Assembly (NCBI GenBank): GCA_022450525.1
Contig: JAKUQA010000004.1
Span: 1 to 64,000, forward strand
From: Dehalococcoidia bacterium
GTDB lineage: Bacteria > Chloroflexota > Dehalococcoidia > Lucifugimonadales > UBA6952
Direction: 5' to 3'
DNA: 64,000 nt
A program made the translations under genes and the position numbers. Shown here in pieces: positions 44,710-54,444 of this stretch (the stretch's first letter is position 1; every line of letters begins with the position of its first letter). The notes under the pieces are model-generated. The model searched no databases. It was not told where the DNA came from and worked only from the letters and a program-made list of their open reading frames with translations.

Positions 44710-44877
44710 ATGAATAAAATACTCGCATTTGTTAAACATCATTTTTTACAATCATCAACGAAGTCTTCTCAAGGAATTAATCCGGAATTACGAGAATGGA
44801 GAAGAATAGAGCACGTTGATCAACGCTCCCCAAATTATCGTAGAAATTACGATAGCCTCTATCGAATCCTTGCATAA
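44710..44877 (+). CDS. 55-residue basic protein, unknown
   Basis: An ATG at 44710 opens 55 codons. The product is basic, with WRRIEHVDQR and NYRRNYDSLYRILA at its end. A GGAGGT lies about 15 bp upstream, farther than ideal. A clean terminator follows at 44928. The C-terminal pattern is loosely like the end of FGGY sugar kinases, so a gene remnant is one option. No family call. Confidence 0.4.
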   Translation: MNKILAFVKHHFLQSSTKSSQGINPELREWRRIEHVDQRSPNYRRNYDSLYRILA

Positions 44878-44927
44878 ATACAATTATAAAATCCACCCTT
44901 TACTATAGCTAAACATATTGATAAACT

Positions 44928-44957
44928 ACGATAAGGCTTAAGAAAGCCTTATCGTTT
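44928..44957. terminator. Strong intrinsic terminator
   Basis: A 12-bp perfect stem (ACGATAAGGCTT / AAGCCTTATCGT) with an AAGA loop, then T residues. It lies about 50 bp after the 55-residue frame, before an MFS gene, and supports a real transcript upstream. Confidence 0.8.
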
Positions 44958-45046
44958 ACCACATATCTTAAGATAAATGCTTTATCTTTTCTTTGGTCTT
45001 TGGCAAATTCGATATCTACTTTTATATGATATGGGTTTGATTATTT

Positions 45047-46303
45047 TTGTCTTCTAATACTAACGAGAAAAAAATATTTTATGGTTGGTGGATAGTCTTT
45101 TCCGGATTTGTTATACAGTGCCTGAATGGACTTCTATTGTTTCATGGTTTCACTATATATTTTTTACCTTTACAAGCAGAATTTGGATGGAATAGAGCAA
45201 CTGTAGCTACAGCTGTTGCCCTAACACGTGCAGAAGGGGCGATTTTAGGTCCGATCCAAGGATGGTTAATTGATAAATATGGCCCAAGAATAATCACATG
45301 TATCGGTGTTTTCTTATTTGGTCTAGGATTTATATTATTTTCCTTTGTTAATTCTGTTCTTACGTATTTTCTATGTTTCGCTTTAATAGCCCTAGGATCA
45401 AGTATAGGTGGCTTTTTATCAATTTCTGCAACAATCACTAATTGGTTTAATAAAAAACGAGCTTTTGCTCAAGGTCTTTTTATGACAGGAATGGGAATTG
45501 GAGGTCTCTTAGTTCCCCTTCTTGCCATAGCAATTACAACATATGGGTGGAGAGCAGTAGCTTTTGCTTCAGGTATAATTATTATTGTATTCAATATGCC
45601 TGCAGCAATGAGTCTACGACATAAACCCGAACCTTTCGGGTATATGCCTGATGGAGAAATTAAAGCCGATTCAACTAAAAACACTACTATTGCATATGAT
45701 GATAAAGATGACCTTTCAGCAGTACAAGCTATGAAAACTTCTTCTTTTTGGTTCATTGGTTTAGGACATGCATTTTCTTTATTGGTTGTTGGATCTGTTG
45801 GAATTCATTTCACTCCACACGTAGCTCAAAAACTTAATTACTCTTTGGAAAAAGCTGGTCTTATGATTAGTGTTCTTATGGTATTCACTATAATAGGACA
45901 AACTGTTGGTGGATATTTAGGCGATAAAATCGATAAGAGATTATTTCTTGTATTTACTATGCTAGGGCATAGTTCAGGACTATTAGTTTTGACATTCGCA
46001 ACTAACGATTTCCATGTTGTTATGTTTTGTTTACTTCATGGCCTTGCCTGGGGATCAAGAGGACCTTCAATGCAATCACTAAGAGCTGATTATTTTGGAA
46101 GAAGATCTTTTGCTACAATTATGGGATTCTCCTCTATACTCAATGCGCTGGCTATGGCAATTGCACCTATCTCTGCAGGCGTACTGGCAGATCATTATGG
46201 AGACTATACCAATGCATTTGTTTCGCTAGCAATTATGACTGGGTGTGGCTCACTTTTCTTTGCACTACTAAAGCCACCAAAAATAAAAAAAACCACAGTA
46301 TAA
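45047..46303 (+). CDS. MFS transporter, OFA/monocarboxylate-like
   Basis: A 418-residue 12-helix carrier opening KIFYGWWIVFSGFVIQ, the OFA/MCT-type entry. Motif A is GWLIDKYGPRII, with LNYSLEKAGLMISVLM in the second half. Start TTG, since the only in-frame upstream ATG (45026) runs into a stop. It follows the strong terminator. Substrate unknown. Confidence 0.86.
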   Translation: MSSNTNEKKIFYGWWIVFSGFVIQCLNGLLLFHGFTIYFLPLQAEFGWNRATVATAVALTRAEGAILGPIQGWLIDKYGPRIITCIGVFLFGLGFILFSFVNSVLTYFLCFALIALGSSIGGFLSISATITNWFNKKRAFAQGLFMTGMGIGGLLVPLLAIAITTYGWRAVAFASGIIIIVFNMPAAMSLRHKPEPFGYMPDGEIKADSTKNTTIAYDDKDDLSAVQAMKTSSFWFIGLGHAFSLLVVGSVGIHFTPHVAQKLNYSLEKAGLMISVLMVFTIIGQTVGGYLGDKIDKRLFLVFTMLGHSSGLLVLTFATNDFHVVMFCLLHGLAWGSRGPSMQSLRADYFGRRSFATIMGFSSILNALAMAIAPISAGVLADHYGDYTNAFVSLAIMTGCGSLFFALLKPPKIKKTTV

Positions 46304-46371
46304 TAATTTAGAATTGCTATAATCATAACTGTCCTGATAATATGTCATTGATATAAACAAAGGAATAAGAA

Positions 46372-47193
46372 GTGGACAATTTATTTTCAACAGATTTATC
46401 AATAAGCATAATAATCACTATTGGACTTTCTTCTTTTTTAGTTGGAATACTGGGAGGATTTGTTGGACTTGCCTTGGGCACTATTCGTTTACCTATAATT
46501 ATACTACTAGGTATTGATCCTAGAATTGCAGCAGGAACAAATATTATAACTTCAACTATTTCTTCTTTTTTCGGAACTGTCAGGCATATACAAGAAAAAA
46601 ATGTGAATAAACAAATCATACTTTTTATGGGTATTCCTGCAGTATTTGGAGCCTTACTTGGGGGATACCTTGCACCATATGTACCAGTTAATTTATTATT
46701 ATTTTCTGCTGGACTTCTAGTATTTTGGCAAGGAATTGAATTTGTTATCTTAGCAAGGAGCCAAGGTACTCAAATGAGAGATGCCTTCGGAGTAGATCTC
46801 GAAAATTCCAAAGGAATATTTACTCGAAATCGTGTAATGGCAGAATCAGGAGTAGGCTTATCTATAGGATTAGTAGGGGGTGCTGTTGGACTCATCCTAG
46901 GTAGTATCCGGTTACCTGCAATTATTCGTATTTTGAAAATAGACCCACGCATTGCTGCGGGATCTAATCTTTTTATTGGGTTTTTTATGGGAATTGCAGG
47001 TCTAGTTGGCCATGCATTCCATGGACATGTAGACTATTTTCTCATTATTATTATGGGTACTGGCGCAGCAATAGGTAGCTATATCGGAGCAAATTATACA
47101 AAGAAAGTTTCTATTAATACTTTTTTGTTAATCTTAGGAATTGTCCTTTCAGTCGTGGGATTAATATTAGCTTCTCGACCACTTATCACATAG
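46372..47193 (+). CDS. TauE/SafE (TSUP) family permease
   Basis: A 273-residue membrane protein with two homologous halves, each with a GGxVGLxLGxIRLP-type segment (GGFVGLALGTIRLP; GGAVGLILGSIRLP). TSUP proteins move sulfite, sulfonates, thiosulfate or organic acids. Start is GTG with AGGA upstream. It leads a plus-strand run with SDR 9 bp on. Substrate unknown. Confidence 0.88.
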   Translation: MDNLFSTDLSISIIITIGLSSFLVGILGGFVGLALGTIRLPIIILLGIDPRIAAGTNIITSTISSFFGTVRHIQEKNVNKQIILFMGIPAVFGALLGGYLAPYVPVNLLLFSAGLLVFWQGIEFVILARSQGTQMRDAFGVDLENSKGIFTRNRVMAESGVGLSIGLVGGAVGLILGSIRLPAIIRILKIDPRIAAGSNLFIGFFMGIAGLVGHAFHGHVDYFLIIIMGTGAAIGSYIGANYTKKVSINTFLLILGIVLSVVGLILASRPLIT

Positions 47194-47202
47194 GAAACAT
47201 AA

Positions 47203-47940
47203 ATGACTCAACAAAAACAAATTGCATTAATTACTGGTGCCTCGCGTGGAATCGGGAAAGCTATTGCTCTTGATTTCGCAAAAAATAATATCGATGTAGT
47301 ATTAACTGGAAGAAATGAAAAACGCTTAATCGATATACATAACGAACTTCAATCCTATGATATAAATTCTTATTATATTTCATCTGATCTTTCAAATAAT
47401 TCGGGGATCGAAAAGATTATGAAATTTGTATCTGATACAGATTTAGAAATCAATATATTAGTGAACAATGCGGGAATAATTCATCCACGAATACATTTAG
47501 TTGACTTCAATATGAAAGATTGGGAAGAAGTTATAAATGTAAATCTTGTAAATGCTGTTAAATTAACCAAGCTAATTCTACCGATTATGATAAAGCAACA
47601 ATATGGAAAAATTGTGAATATTTCTTCTATAGGTGGTAGAAAAGGTGCTGCAGGAAGAACAGCATACAGAATAACAAAAGCAGGGCTAATTAGTTTCACA
47701 GAATCATTAGCTGCAGAAGTCAAAAAAGACGGAATAGATGTGAATTGTATATGCCCAGGAAGTGTAGTTACTGAAGGATATGTTGAAGCATTTGGGGAAG
47801 AATCTATCCAAAATGACCACATGATGGACCCTTCAGAAATTGCTAAATTATGCACTTTTCTAGTTACTCCAGACTCTTCTGCTGTTACAGGAGCAATTCT
47901 AGATGCTTTTGGAAAATCAAATCCACTATTTAATGTTTAA
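47203..47940 (+). CDS. Short-chain dehydrogenase/reductase
   Basis: A 245-residue classical SDR. Cofactor motif TGASRGIGKA, structural NNAG, catalytic Ser in NISSIGG and the YxxxK pair (Tyr-Arg-Ile-Thr-Lys), and the PG motif CICPGSV. It reduces or oxidises a ketone or alcohol with NAD(P)H. It may belong with the TauE/SafE gene upstream. Substrate unknown. Confidence 0.93.
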   Translation: MTQQKQIALITGASRGIGKAIALDFAKNNIDVVLTGRNEKRLIDIHNELQSYDINSYYISSDLSNNSGIEKIMKFVSDTDLEINILVNNAGIIHPRIHLVDFNMKDWEEVINVNLVNAVKLTKLILPIMIKQQYGKIVNISSIGGRKGAAGRTAYRITKAGLISFTESLAAEVKKDGIDVNCICPGSVVTEGYVEAFGEESIQNDHMMDPSEIAKLCTFLVTPDSSAVTGAILDAFGKSNPLFNV

Positions 47941-47995
47941 GTCAATTTTCATGATATACTCATACAATAAAAAAATTAGGTAATAAGGAATTATC

Positions 47996-48493
47996 ATGAC
48001 AAATACAAATTCAGGTACAATTATATCTGTAAATGTTAGCTCTAATGGAGGAGTCCCTAAATACCCCCAAAAAGAAGTTTTTATTGACTTCCATGGCATC
48101 ACAGGCGATTACCATAGTGGAGAAATTAACAAACACAAAAAAAATGGTCCTAGTGAACCTAATTCTCGACCAATTTCTATAGTTTCTTTAGAAGTACTTA
48201 ACGAAATTAATACAACACTAGGGATAAATCTTAAACCTGGAGATCTAGCGGAAAATATTACTACTAACCATCTTGGAAACCTAGGAGAATTAGAAGAAGG
48301 AGATACTATTAAAATAGGAGAAGATGTAATTCTCCAAGTTACAGGTCAGAATAAACCCTGCGCTGTACTAAATGTTTATCATGATTCAGTCTCAAAATCC
48401 CTTGTAAATAAACGAGGGATTACTGCCACAGTCATAAATACAGGAACAATAAAACCTGATGATACTTGTTATGTTATTAAAGGAAATTCATAA
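47996..48493 (+). CDS. MOSC domain protein
   Basis: A 165-residue stand-alone MOSC protein. The conserved Cys lies in QNKPCAVLNVY, and GDLAENITT with the EEGDTIKIGE turn fits the fold. MOSC domains handle sulfur or molybdenum cofactor. It ends exactly where TypA begins. The neighbouring TSUP carrier makes a sulfur link attractive but unproven. Confidence 0.88.
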   Translation: MTNTNSGTIISVNVSSNGGVPKYPQKEVFIDFHGITGDYHSGEINKHKKNGPSEPNSRPISIVSLEVLNEINTTLGINLKPGDLAENITTNHLGNLGELEEGDTIKIGEDVILQVTGQNKPCAVLNVYHDSVSKSLVNKRGITATVINTGTIKPDDTCYVIKGNS

Positions 48494-50317
48494 ATGAACA
48501 AAACCTCCAAAATCCAGATAAGAAATTTAGCTATAATTGCCCATGTGGACCATGGTAAAACCACTCTAGTTGATGCACTACTCAAACAAGGTCAAGTATT
48601 TAGAGAAGGTCAAGAAACTGGTACTTTAATTATGGACAATAACCCACTAGAAAAAGAACGTGGGATAACAATATTGGCAAAAAACACAGCTGTGCTATAT
48701 AACGACGTTAAGATCAATATTATAGATACACCTGGACATGCAGATTTTGGTGGAGAAGTAGAACGTACAATGAATATGGCAGATGGATGTATATTAGTTG
48801 TTGACGCAATAGACGGACCTATGCCACAAACGAGATATGTTTTGAAAGAAGCCTTAAATCAAGATGTAGTCCCAATAGTTGTAATTAATAAAATAGATCG
48901 TGATGGGGCAAGAATTAATGAAGTCATAGATATGGTGCAAGATTTATTTCTTGAATTAGCTACAAAGTCTGAACAATTAGATTTTCCAATAATACTTTCT
49001 TCAGCAAAAGAAGGATATGCTTTATTAAATTTACAAGACGAACAAAAAGATATGTCTCCTTTATTTGAAGCAATAATTAATCACATTCCTGAACCTGAAG
49101 GATCAGAAGAAGAACCTCTGCAATTCCTTGTCACATCTCTAGATTATGATAATTATTTGGGCCAAATTGCTATTGGAAGAATAACAAATGGTAAAATTAA
49201 ACCTGGAGACCAAGTTGCTGTAGTTACTGAAGAAGATACAGTAGCAACAAATAAAATAGAAAAGGTTTTTGTTTTCCATGGATTAGAAAAATATTCTGTT
49301 GACATGGCCGAATCTGGAGAAATTGTTGCTCTCGCTGGACTAGAAAATTTATCTATTGGTTATACAATTACTGATGTAGACAACCCTCGTCCTCTTCCTT
49401 CAATCCATATTGCTGAACCGACTGTAAAAATGACTTTTGGGGTAAATACATCTCCATTTTCTGGGCAAGATGGGAAATATTGCACATCTCGAGTTCTTTA
49501 TGATCGACTAATCAGAGAATTACGAACAAATATAAGCTTGAATGTTGAAAGAACTGAAAATGCCGACATATTTTTAGTCTCAGGTCGGGGTGAATTACAT
49601 CTTTCTGTACTCATTGAAACATTGAGAAGAGAAAATTTTGAATTTCAAGTTTCTAAACCACAACCTATTACAAAGTTTATAGATAAAACTATCCATGAAC
49701 CAATTGAACACTTAGAAATAGAAACTGCAGAAAATAACTTTGGTGCTCTAAATGATTATCTTGTAAACCATTTAGCGACTTTGAAAAACATGGAATATGA
49801 TGAAAATAATCGAGTAAAAATAGAATATACAATTCCCACTAGGGGATTAATTGGATTTAATACCTACTTTTTGAGAACAACAAAAGGTGATGGTAGTAAA
49901 ACAAGTAAATTTTCTGAGTATGCACCCATGAAAGGGGACATTAAATCAGAGGCAGTTGGTTTACTTGTAACTTCTGAACCAGGAGTTTCCGTTACTTATG
50001 GGCTTTTGAATGCACAAGGAAGAGGATCAACATTTATTGATGCAGGAACACCAGTTTACGAAGGTATGGTTATTGGTATGCATCAAAGAGATAAGGATAT
50101 TGCGATTAACGTTTGTAAAGAGAAGAAATTGACGAACGTACGATCCTCAACATCTGATATTGCAAAAAAATTAAGCCCATATATACAAATGACTTTAGAA
50201 GAAAGTATCGACTTTATAACAGATGATGAATTAATTGAAGTTACACCAATTAATTTACGAATCAGAAAAAAAGAGCTTTCAGGCTTAACTAGACAAAAGC
50301 AACATACATTACGATAA
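48494..50317 (+). CDS. typA: Translational GTPase TypA/BipA
   Basis: A 607-residue, full-length TypA. G motifs: AHVDHGKTT (G1), [11 protein letters not shown] (G3), NKIDR (G4). The C-terminal domain includes [19 protein letters not shown] and [16 protein letters not shown]-type EF-G-like sequence. It acts on ribosomes, mainly under stress or cold. It starts at the base after the MOSC stop, so it is co-translated. Confidence 0.96.
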   Translation: MNKTSKIQIRNLAIIAHVDHGKTTLVDALLKQGQVFREGQETGTLIMDNNPLEKERGITILAKNTAVLYNDVKINIIDTPGHADFGGEVERTMNMADGCILVVDAIDGPMPQTRYVLKEALNQDVVPIVVINKIDRDGARINEVIDMVQDLFLELATKSEQLDFPIILSSAKEGYALLNLQDEQKDMSPLFEAIINHIPEPEGSEEEPLQFLVTSLDYDNYLGQIAIGRITNGKIKPGDQVAVVTEEDTVATNKIEKVFVFHGLEKYSVDMAESGEIVALAGLENLSIGYTITDVDNPRPLPSIHIAEPTVKMTFGVNTSPFSGQDGKYCTSRVLYDRLIRELRTNISLNVERTENADIFLVSGRGELHLSVLIETLRRENFEFQVSKPQPITKFIDKTIHEPIEHLEIETAENNFGALNDYLVNHLATLKNMEYDENNRVKIEYTIPTRGLIGFNTYFLRTTKGDGSKTSKFSEYAPMKGDIKSEAVGLLVTSEPGVSVTYGLLNAQGRGSTFIDAGTPVYEGMVIGMHQRDKDIAINVCKEKKLTNVRSSTSDIAKKLSPYIQMTLEESIDFITDDELIEVTPINLRIRKKELSGLTRQKQHTLR

Positions 50318-50318
50318 G

Positions 50319-50483
50319 ATGGCTCGAACAAATTGGTACATCGATCATCCACTTACATGCACTTGTTCTTCATGCCAGGAACAAAAAGCGTTTGAACGAG
50401 AACACGCTAATAAAAAAATTGGTCGAAATGAAAAATGTCCTTGTGGAAGTGGGAATAAATACAAAAAATGCCATGGAGCCTAA
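50319..50483 (+). CDS. SEC-C motif miniprotein
   Basis: A 54-residue protein starting one base after the TypA stop. The C-terminus reads [14 protein letters not shown], the SEC-C zinc motif found in SecA tails and other proteins. The N-terminal half has three more Cys (CTCSSC), so two zinc sites are possible. It ends in a 4-bp overlap with the convergent esterase gene. Role unknown; ribosome or SecB-type binding is a guess. Confidence 0.75.
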   Translation: MARTNWYIDHPLTCTCSSCQEQKAFEREHANKKIGRNEKCPCGSGNKYKKCHGA

Positions 50484-51370
50484 TCCAGATATTTTTTTAA
50501 CCAATCCATTGCTAATACGTTAAAATCAGCACAGCTTTCATGAGCAAGATCTTGATATACAGTTAAGTTTTTTAAAGCTGGAATCTTTTCAAATACTGGC
50601 ATTATGGTTTCTGGGGGACAAGTAGGATCTATCATCCCAATATTCACAGCAACTGGACATGTTATATTTTTTACTAAATTTAATGTATCAAAATACGACA
50701 ATGTATCTAAAATGTTTTCAGTCTGATCAGAATGATCTTTTATGTAATCTGTTATTTCAACATAAGGTGAAGATAACAAAGTAGAAGAAGTTGGATAATT
50801 TGATAAAAAAGGCTGTTCTGCAACTACTGCTGCTAATCGAGAATCTAAAGATGCTGTTGCAAGAGTGTATCCTCCACCTTGACTTCTACCCCACATACCA
50901 ATAGCGTCATTATTAACCTCAGGTCTCGATGAAAGAAAATCAATACCTCTGACACAATCCATGTATGCACCACGATAATAATATCTTTCCTTATCATTAA
51001 TATGATACGTTAATTTAGTCGAATGCTCCAGGGACCATTCCTCAGTACTTTCTCCTTGACCCCGTGGCCATAGACTTAGGACAGCAAATCCTGATAGTAC
51101 TAATGCAAAGTGTTTATCTAAAGTTAATGTAGTGGCTGCATAACCTGGAACTCTTAATACTGCAGGAAAAATTCCTTTAGACGATCGTGTAGTAGGAAAT
51201 GAATATATGCCGCGAATTCTTTTGTTTTCAAAACTATTTAGAACAACTTTATATGTATTATAATCTCGAGCACTTAAATCAGCATCTTCAATAACGTCCT
51301 CAGACATTGCTGTAGATTCCAAATCTTTTAAAGTTTTATTCCAAAAACTGTCAAAGTCACTTTTAATCAT
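50480..51370 (-). CDS. Acetyl-xylan-esterase-like alpha/beta hydrolase
   Basis: A 296-residue hydrolase. Start at 51370 (MIKSDFDS): the frame runs on to 51526 but would overlap malic enzyme by about 145 bp. Catalytic triad: Ser in WGRSQGGGY, Asp in MIDPTCPP and His in [10 protein letters not shown]. The N-terminal FWNKTL pattern is that of the AXE1/cephalosporin-C deacetylase family, which remove acetyl groups from sugars. No signal peptide, so cytoplasmic. Confidence 0.86.
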   Translation of the reverse strand: MIKSDFDSFWNKTLKDLESTAMSEDVIEDADLSARDYNTYKVVLNSFENKRIRGIYSFPTTRSSKGIFPAVLRVPGYAATTLTLDKHFALVLSGFAVLSLWPRGQGESTEEWSLEHSTKLTYHINDKERYYYRGAYMDCVRGIDFLSSRPEVNNDAIGMWGRSQGGGYTLATASLDSRLAAVVAEQPFLSNYPTSSTLLSSPYVEITDYIKDHSDQTENILDTLSYFDTLNLVKNITCPVAVNIGMIDPTCPPETIMPVFEKIPALKNLTVYQDLAHESCADFNVLAMDWLKKYLD

Positions 51371-51380
51371 TATATTAAAA

Positions 51381-52838
51381 TTAATGACCCCTAGATCGTC
51401 TAGCAACACCAGAAGCTCTTGCTGCTCTTGCGACGCCACGTGCAACTGCAGGAGCAACATTACGATTAAAAACACTTGGAATAATATAATCTGCTTGTAA
51501 TTGTCGTGAAGTAATAGTTGATGCAATTGCTTCAGCTGCAGCCATTTTCATCTCATCGTTGACAGTTGTTGCTTGTACATCGAGCGCACCTCTAAAAATA
51601 CCAGGAAAAGCAGATACATTATTGATTTGGTTAGCAAAATCAGATCTACCTGTAGCCATGATTGCAACATGAGGTCCAGCTTCATGTGGAAGTATTTCAG
51701 GATCTGGATTTGCCATGGCAAATACGATAGGATCTTTGTTCATCTTCTTAATATCATCGACAGTTATAGTTCCTGGTCCAGACAATCCTAAGAATAAATC
51801 TGCTCCTTCAATTACTTCACTGATTGATCCTTTTTTCTTGTCATGGTTTGTATTTTCAGCAAACCAATTTTTCATAAAGTTCATGTTATCAGGGCGCCCT
51901 TTATATACAGCTCCGGACCTATCACAACCAATAATATTTTTTACTCCATATGACAAAAGCATTTTCACGCAAGCGACACCAGAAGCACCTACTCCTGCTA
52001 CCACAACATTTAATTCATCTAAATTCTTTTGGACTAATTTTGCTGCATTAATCAAAGCAGCACTAACAACTACAGCTGTGCCATGTTGATCATCATGAAA
52101 TACAGGAATATCAAGTTGTGCTCGCAAGGAGTCTTCTATTTCAAAACATCTTGGAGCAGAAATATCTTCTAGGTTAATTCCACCAAATCCTGGCGCAATC
52201 CTTTTTACTGTTTCGATAATTTCTTGTGTATCAGTTGTATCTAAACATATTGGCCAAGCATCTACATTCCCAAATTCCTTAAAAAGTAGGGCTTTCCCTT
52301 CCATAACCGGCATTGCGGCGCCAGGACCTATATCGCCTAGACCTAAAACAGCTGTTCCATCCGTAACAACTGCTACAGTATTTCGTTTACCTGTTAATTC
52401 CCACAGTGTTTCTGGTTTATTGTATATATGCATACAAACACGACCAACACCAGGTGTATAAGCTATAGATAAATCCCTACGTGTTTTTAAAGGGATTTTG
52501 CTTTGCATTTCTATTTTTCCGCCTAGATGAGAAGATAATATTGGGTCTGAATAACGTATTACCTTAACTCCCTGAAGCTTTTTTAATGCCTTTAAAATAT
52601 CTGATCCAACTTTTTCGTCCCAAACACTAAAAGTTATGTCTCGAACTAATTTTGCTCCAGACATTTCAACTAAATCAATTGCTCCAACAGTAGCACCTTG
52701 ATCACCAATAGCAGAAAGAACTTTACCAATCATTCCAGGCTGGTTAGAAATCTCAAGTCGCAATGTTAAAGAATTTGTAGGGGGAAGTGTTGAATCTACG
52801 CTATCTATATCTTCTGTTTTAGCTACCTTACGAACCAT
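51381..52838 (-). CDS. NAD(P)-dependent malic enzyme with N-terminal ACT domain
   Basis: A 485-residue protein. An ACT domain (about 22-90) precedes the malic enzyme core. Core motifs: DLSIAYTPGVGRVC (Tyr and substrate loop), VTDGTAVLGLGDIGPGAAMPVMEGKALLFKEF (with catalytic Lys), FHDDQHGTA, and the NAD fold VVAGVGASGVACV. It turns malate into pyruvate and CO2. ACT domains usually sense amino acids, so allosteric control is likely. The esterase gene follows by 10 bp. Confidence 0.93.
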   Translation of the reverse strand: MVRKVAKTEDIDSVDSTLPPTNSLTLRLEISNQPGMIGKVLSAIGDQGATVGAIDLVEMSGAKLVRDITFSVWDEKVGSDILKALKKLQGVKVIRYSDPILSSHLGGKIEMQSKIPLKTRRDLSIAYTPGVGRVCMHIYNKPETLWELTGKRNTVAVVTDGTAVLGLGDIGPGAAMPVMEGKALLFKEFGNVDAWPICLDTTDTQEIIETVKRIAPGFGGINLEDISAPRCFEIEDSLRAQLDIPVFHDDQHGTAVVVSAALINAAKLVQKNLDELNVVVAGVGASGVACVKMLLSYGVKNIIGCDRSGAVYKGRPDNMNFMKNWFAENTNHDKKKGSISEVIEGADLFLGLSGPGTITVDDIKKMNKDPIVFAMANPDPEILPHEAGPHVAIMATGRSDFANQINNVSAFPGIFRGALDVQATTVNDEMKMAAAEAIASTITSRQLQADYIIPSVFNRNVAPAVARGVARAARASGVARRSRGH

Positions 52839-52923
52839 AATATTGCCTTTTCTTGAGTATATATATTTTTAGAAACTCTAAAGAGTGCTCAAATTATACC
52901 AATGTAAATTAATATTGCAACTA

Positions 52924-53385
52924 CTAAGATTCATCAATATCTATTCCAGCAATTACAACATCATCTACAGGTTTATCTCCAGGCATTGTTTCAACCTTTG
53001 AAATGGTCTCAACAACATCTTGACCTGAGGTAACCGTACCAAAAATTGTGTGATTACCATTTAAATGAGGAGTAGGAACTGTTGTTATAAAAAATTGACT
53101 GCCATTAGTATTTGGACCAGCATTTGCCATAGCTAACTTACCAGGAGTATCAAACACTAATGAAGATACAATTTCATCTTCAAATTGATAGCCAGGTCCA
53201 CCTCTACCGGTGCCATCAGGATCTCCGCCTTGAATCATAAAATTTGGAATGACTCTATGAAATATCACTCCATCGTAAAAACCTGATTTGGATAAACTAA
53301 CGAAGTTATCGACTGTTTTAGGAGTTTCATCTGGTAATAAATTAATAACTATCTCACCGTAATTTGTTTTTATTGTTGCTTGCAA
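52924..53385 (-). CDS. Cyclophilin-type peptidyl-prolyl isomerase
   Basis: A 153-residue cyclophilin. Active-site motifs: [21 protein letters not shown] (Arg), [12 protein letters not shown] and [10 protein letters not shown]. It has no signal peptide, so cytoplasmic. It speeds proline isomerisation during folding. An AGGAAA site precedes the ATG. Confidence 0.95.
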   Translation of the reverse strand: MQATIKTNYGEIVINLLPDETPKTVDNFVSLSKSGFYDGVIFHRVIPNFMIQGGDPDGTGRGGPGYQFEDEIVSSLVFDTPGKLAMANAGPNTNGSQFFITTVPTPHLNGNHTIFGTVTSGQDVVETISKVETMPGDKPVDDVVIAGIDIDES

Positions 53386-53481
53386 TGTGTTTTCCTTTCA
53401 TAAATCTGAACATCTTATTACTAAAACTTTAACATATTTATTCATGAATTATTAGGATAAATATCACAATATAAAAGGGAA

Positions 53482-54393
53482 TTAAATAACAAGAAGAACT
53501 AATCCGACAACAATAATGGTAGTAGATAAAGCCTTAATAAGAATAATTTTAGGAGTAATTGATTCACCAAGAGACCACTTGAATAATACACTTACTAAAA
53601 TAGTAAATAAAAGTAAAAATAAAGATCTGACACTTAATATTGCAGTAACTAAAGAAACTGGACCTAAAGAAAGCGCTAGTAAAGCGAAATAGAAATGAAT
53701 ATTAACTAAAACTACTTCATTACCAAATACAAATAAGAATCCTTTACTTTTTGACTGAATCATATTTTTCAAATCTAAATAAGAATCTCTTCGAAAATTT
53801 AAAAGAAAGAAAATAAAACCCAAAGCAAACATACGAACAGCATGTACTTGAATTATTGAAGCTTCTTCTACAGCTAATTTACTTGTAATATTTGCAGCAC
53901 TATATAGAAGGCTACCAATAATTAATAAACCAAAGGCTTTATCAATAATTTTAATTTTCCAAAAATCACCGGAAAAATCCATGACTATTAATATTGCACC
54001 AATTACCACTAATATTATTCCGGCCCATTGATAAAGTAGTATATTTTCATCCAAAAAAAGTAAGGCAAAAAAAGCTGTGAATATTGGATATATTTGTGAA
54101 AATGGGACTGTCCTCGTAACCTCATTGGAGAAAGTTACTTTTAAAAATAGATGCCCCTGTAACCCAAATAATGCTCCTGCGATAAATGGCCAAAAGAAAT
54201 ATTGTAATTGTATAGCTTCAAATGTAGAAACAATTAGAATCGTTACTATGCCAAAAGTCATCTGTATTAAGGCTATTATGACAGGTAATGTATGAGAATT
54301 TGTAACATATCTATATAAAACTGTTTTATCAAATATGCTCACTAAGCCAGAAACAGCTGAACTAAATAATGCAATTATTACCCAATTGTCCAT
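53482..54393 (-). CDS. EamA/DMT-family transporter
   Basis: A 303-residue membrane protein with ten predicted helices in two EamA halves. Start at 54393 (MDNWVIIALF) because AGGA lies upstream and the longer frame would overlap the divergent MFS promoter. Members export metabolites or amino acids. Substrate unknown. Confidence 0.85.
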   Translation of the reverse strand: MDNWVIIALFSSAVSGLVSIFDKTVLYRYVTNSHTLPVIIALIQMTFGIVTILIVSTFEAIQLQYFFWPFIAGALFGLQGHLFLKVTFSNEVTRTVPFSQIYPIFTAFFALLFLDENILLYQWAGIILVVIGAILIVMDFSGDFWKIKIIDKAFGLLIIGSLLYSAANITSKLAVEEASIIQVHAVRMFALGFIFFLLNFRRDSYLDLKNMIQSKSKGFLFVFGNEVVLVNIHFYFALLALSLGPVSLVTAILSVRSLFLLLFTILVSVLFKWSLGESITPKIILIKALSTTIIVVGLVLLVI

Positions 54394-54444
54394 AAATTTC
54401 CTGTTTAATTGAATGAATACAAAAAGAGGATTATAATCCCTCCT

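Noticed and set aside
44710-44877. C-terminal remnant of an FGGY kinase
   Set aside because: The resemblance is only a loose Tyr/Arg pattern over about 20 residues, and no upstream kinase sequence is seen.
51371-51526. Longer N-terminus of the esterase-like gene
   Set aside because: It overlaps the malic enzyme end by about 145 bp and has no family similarity; the ATG at 51370 fits relatives.
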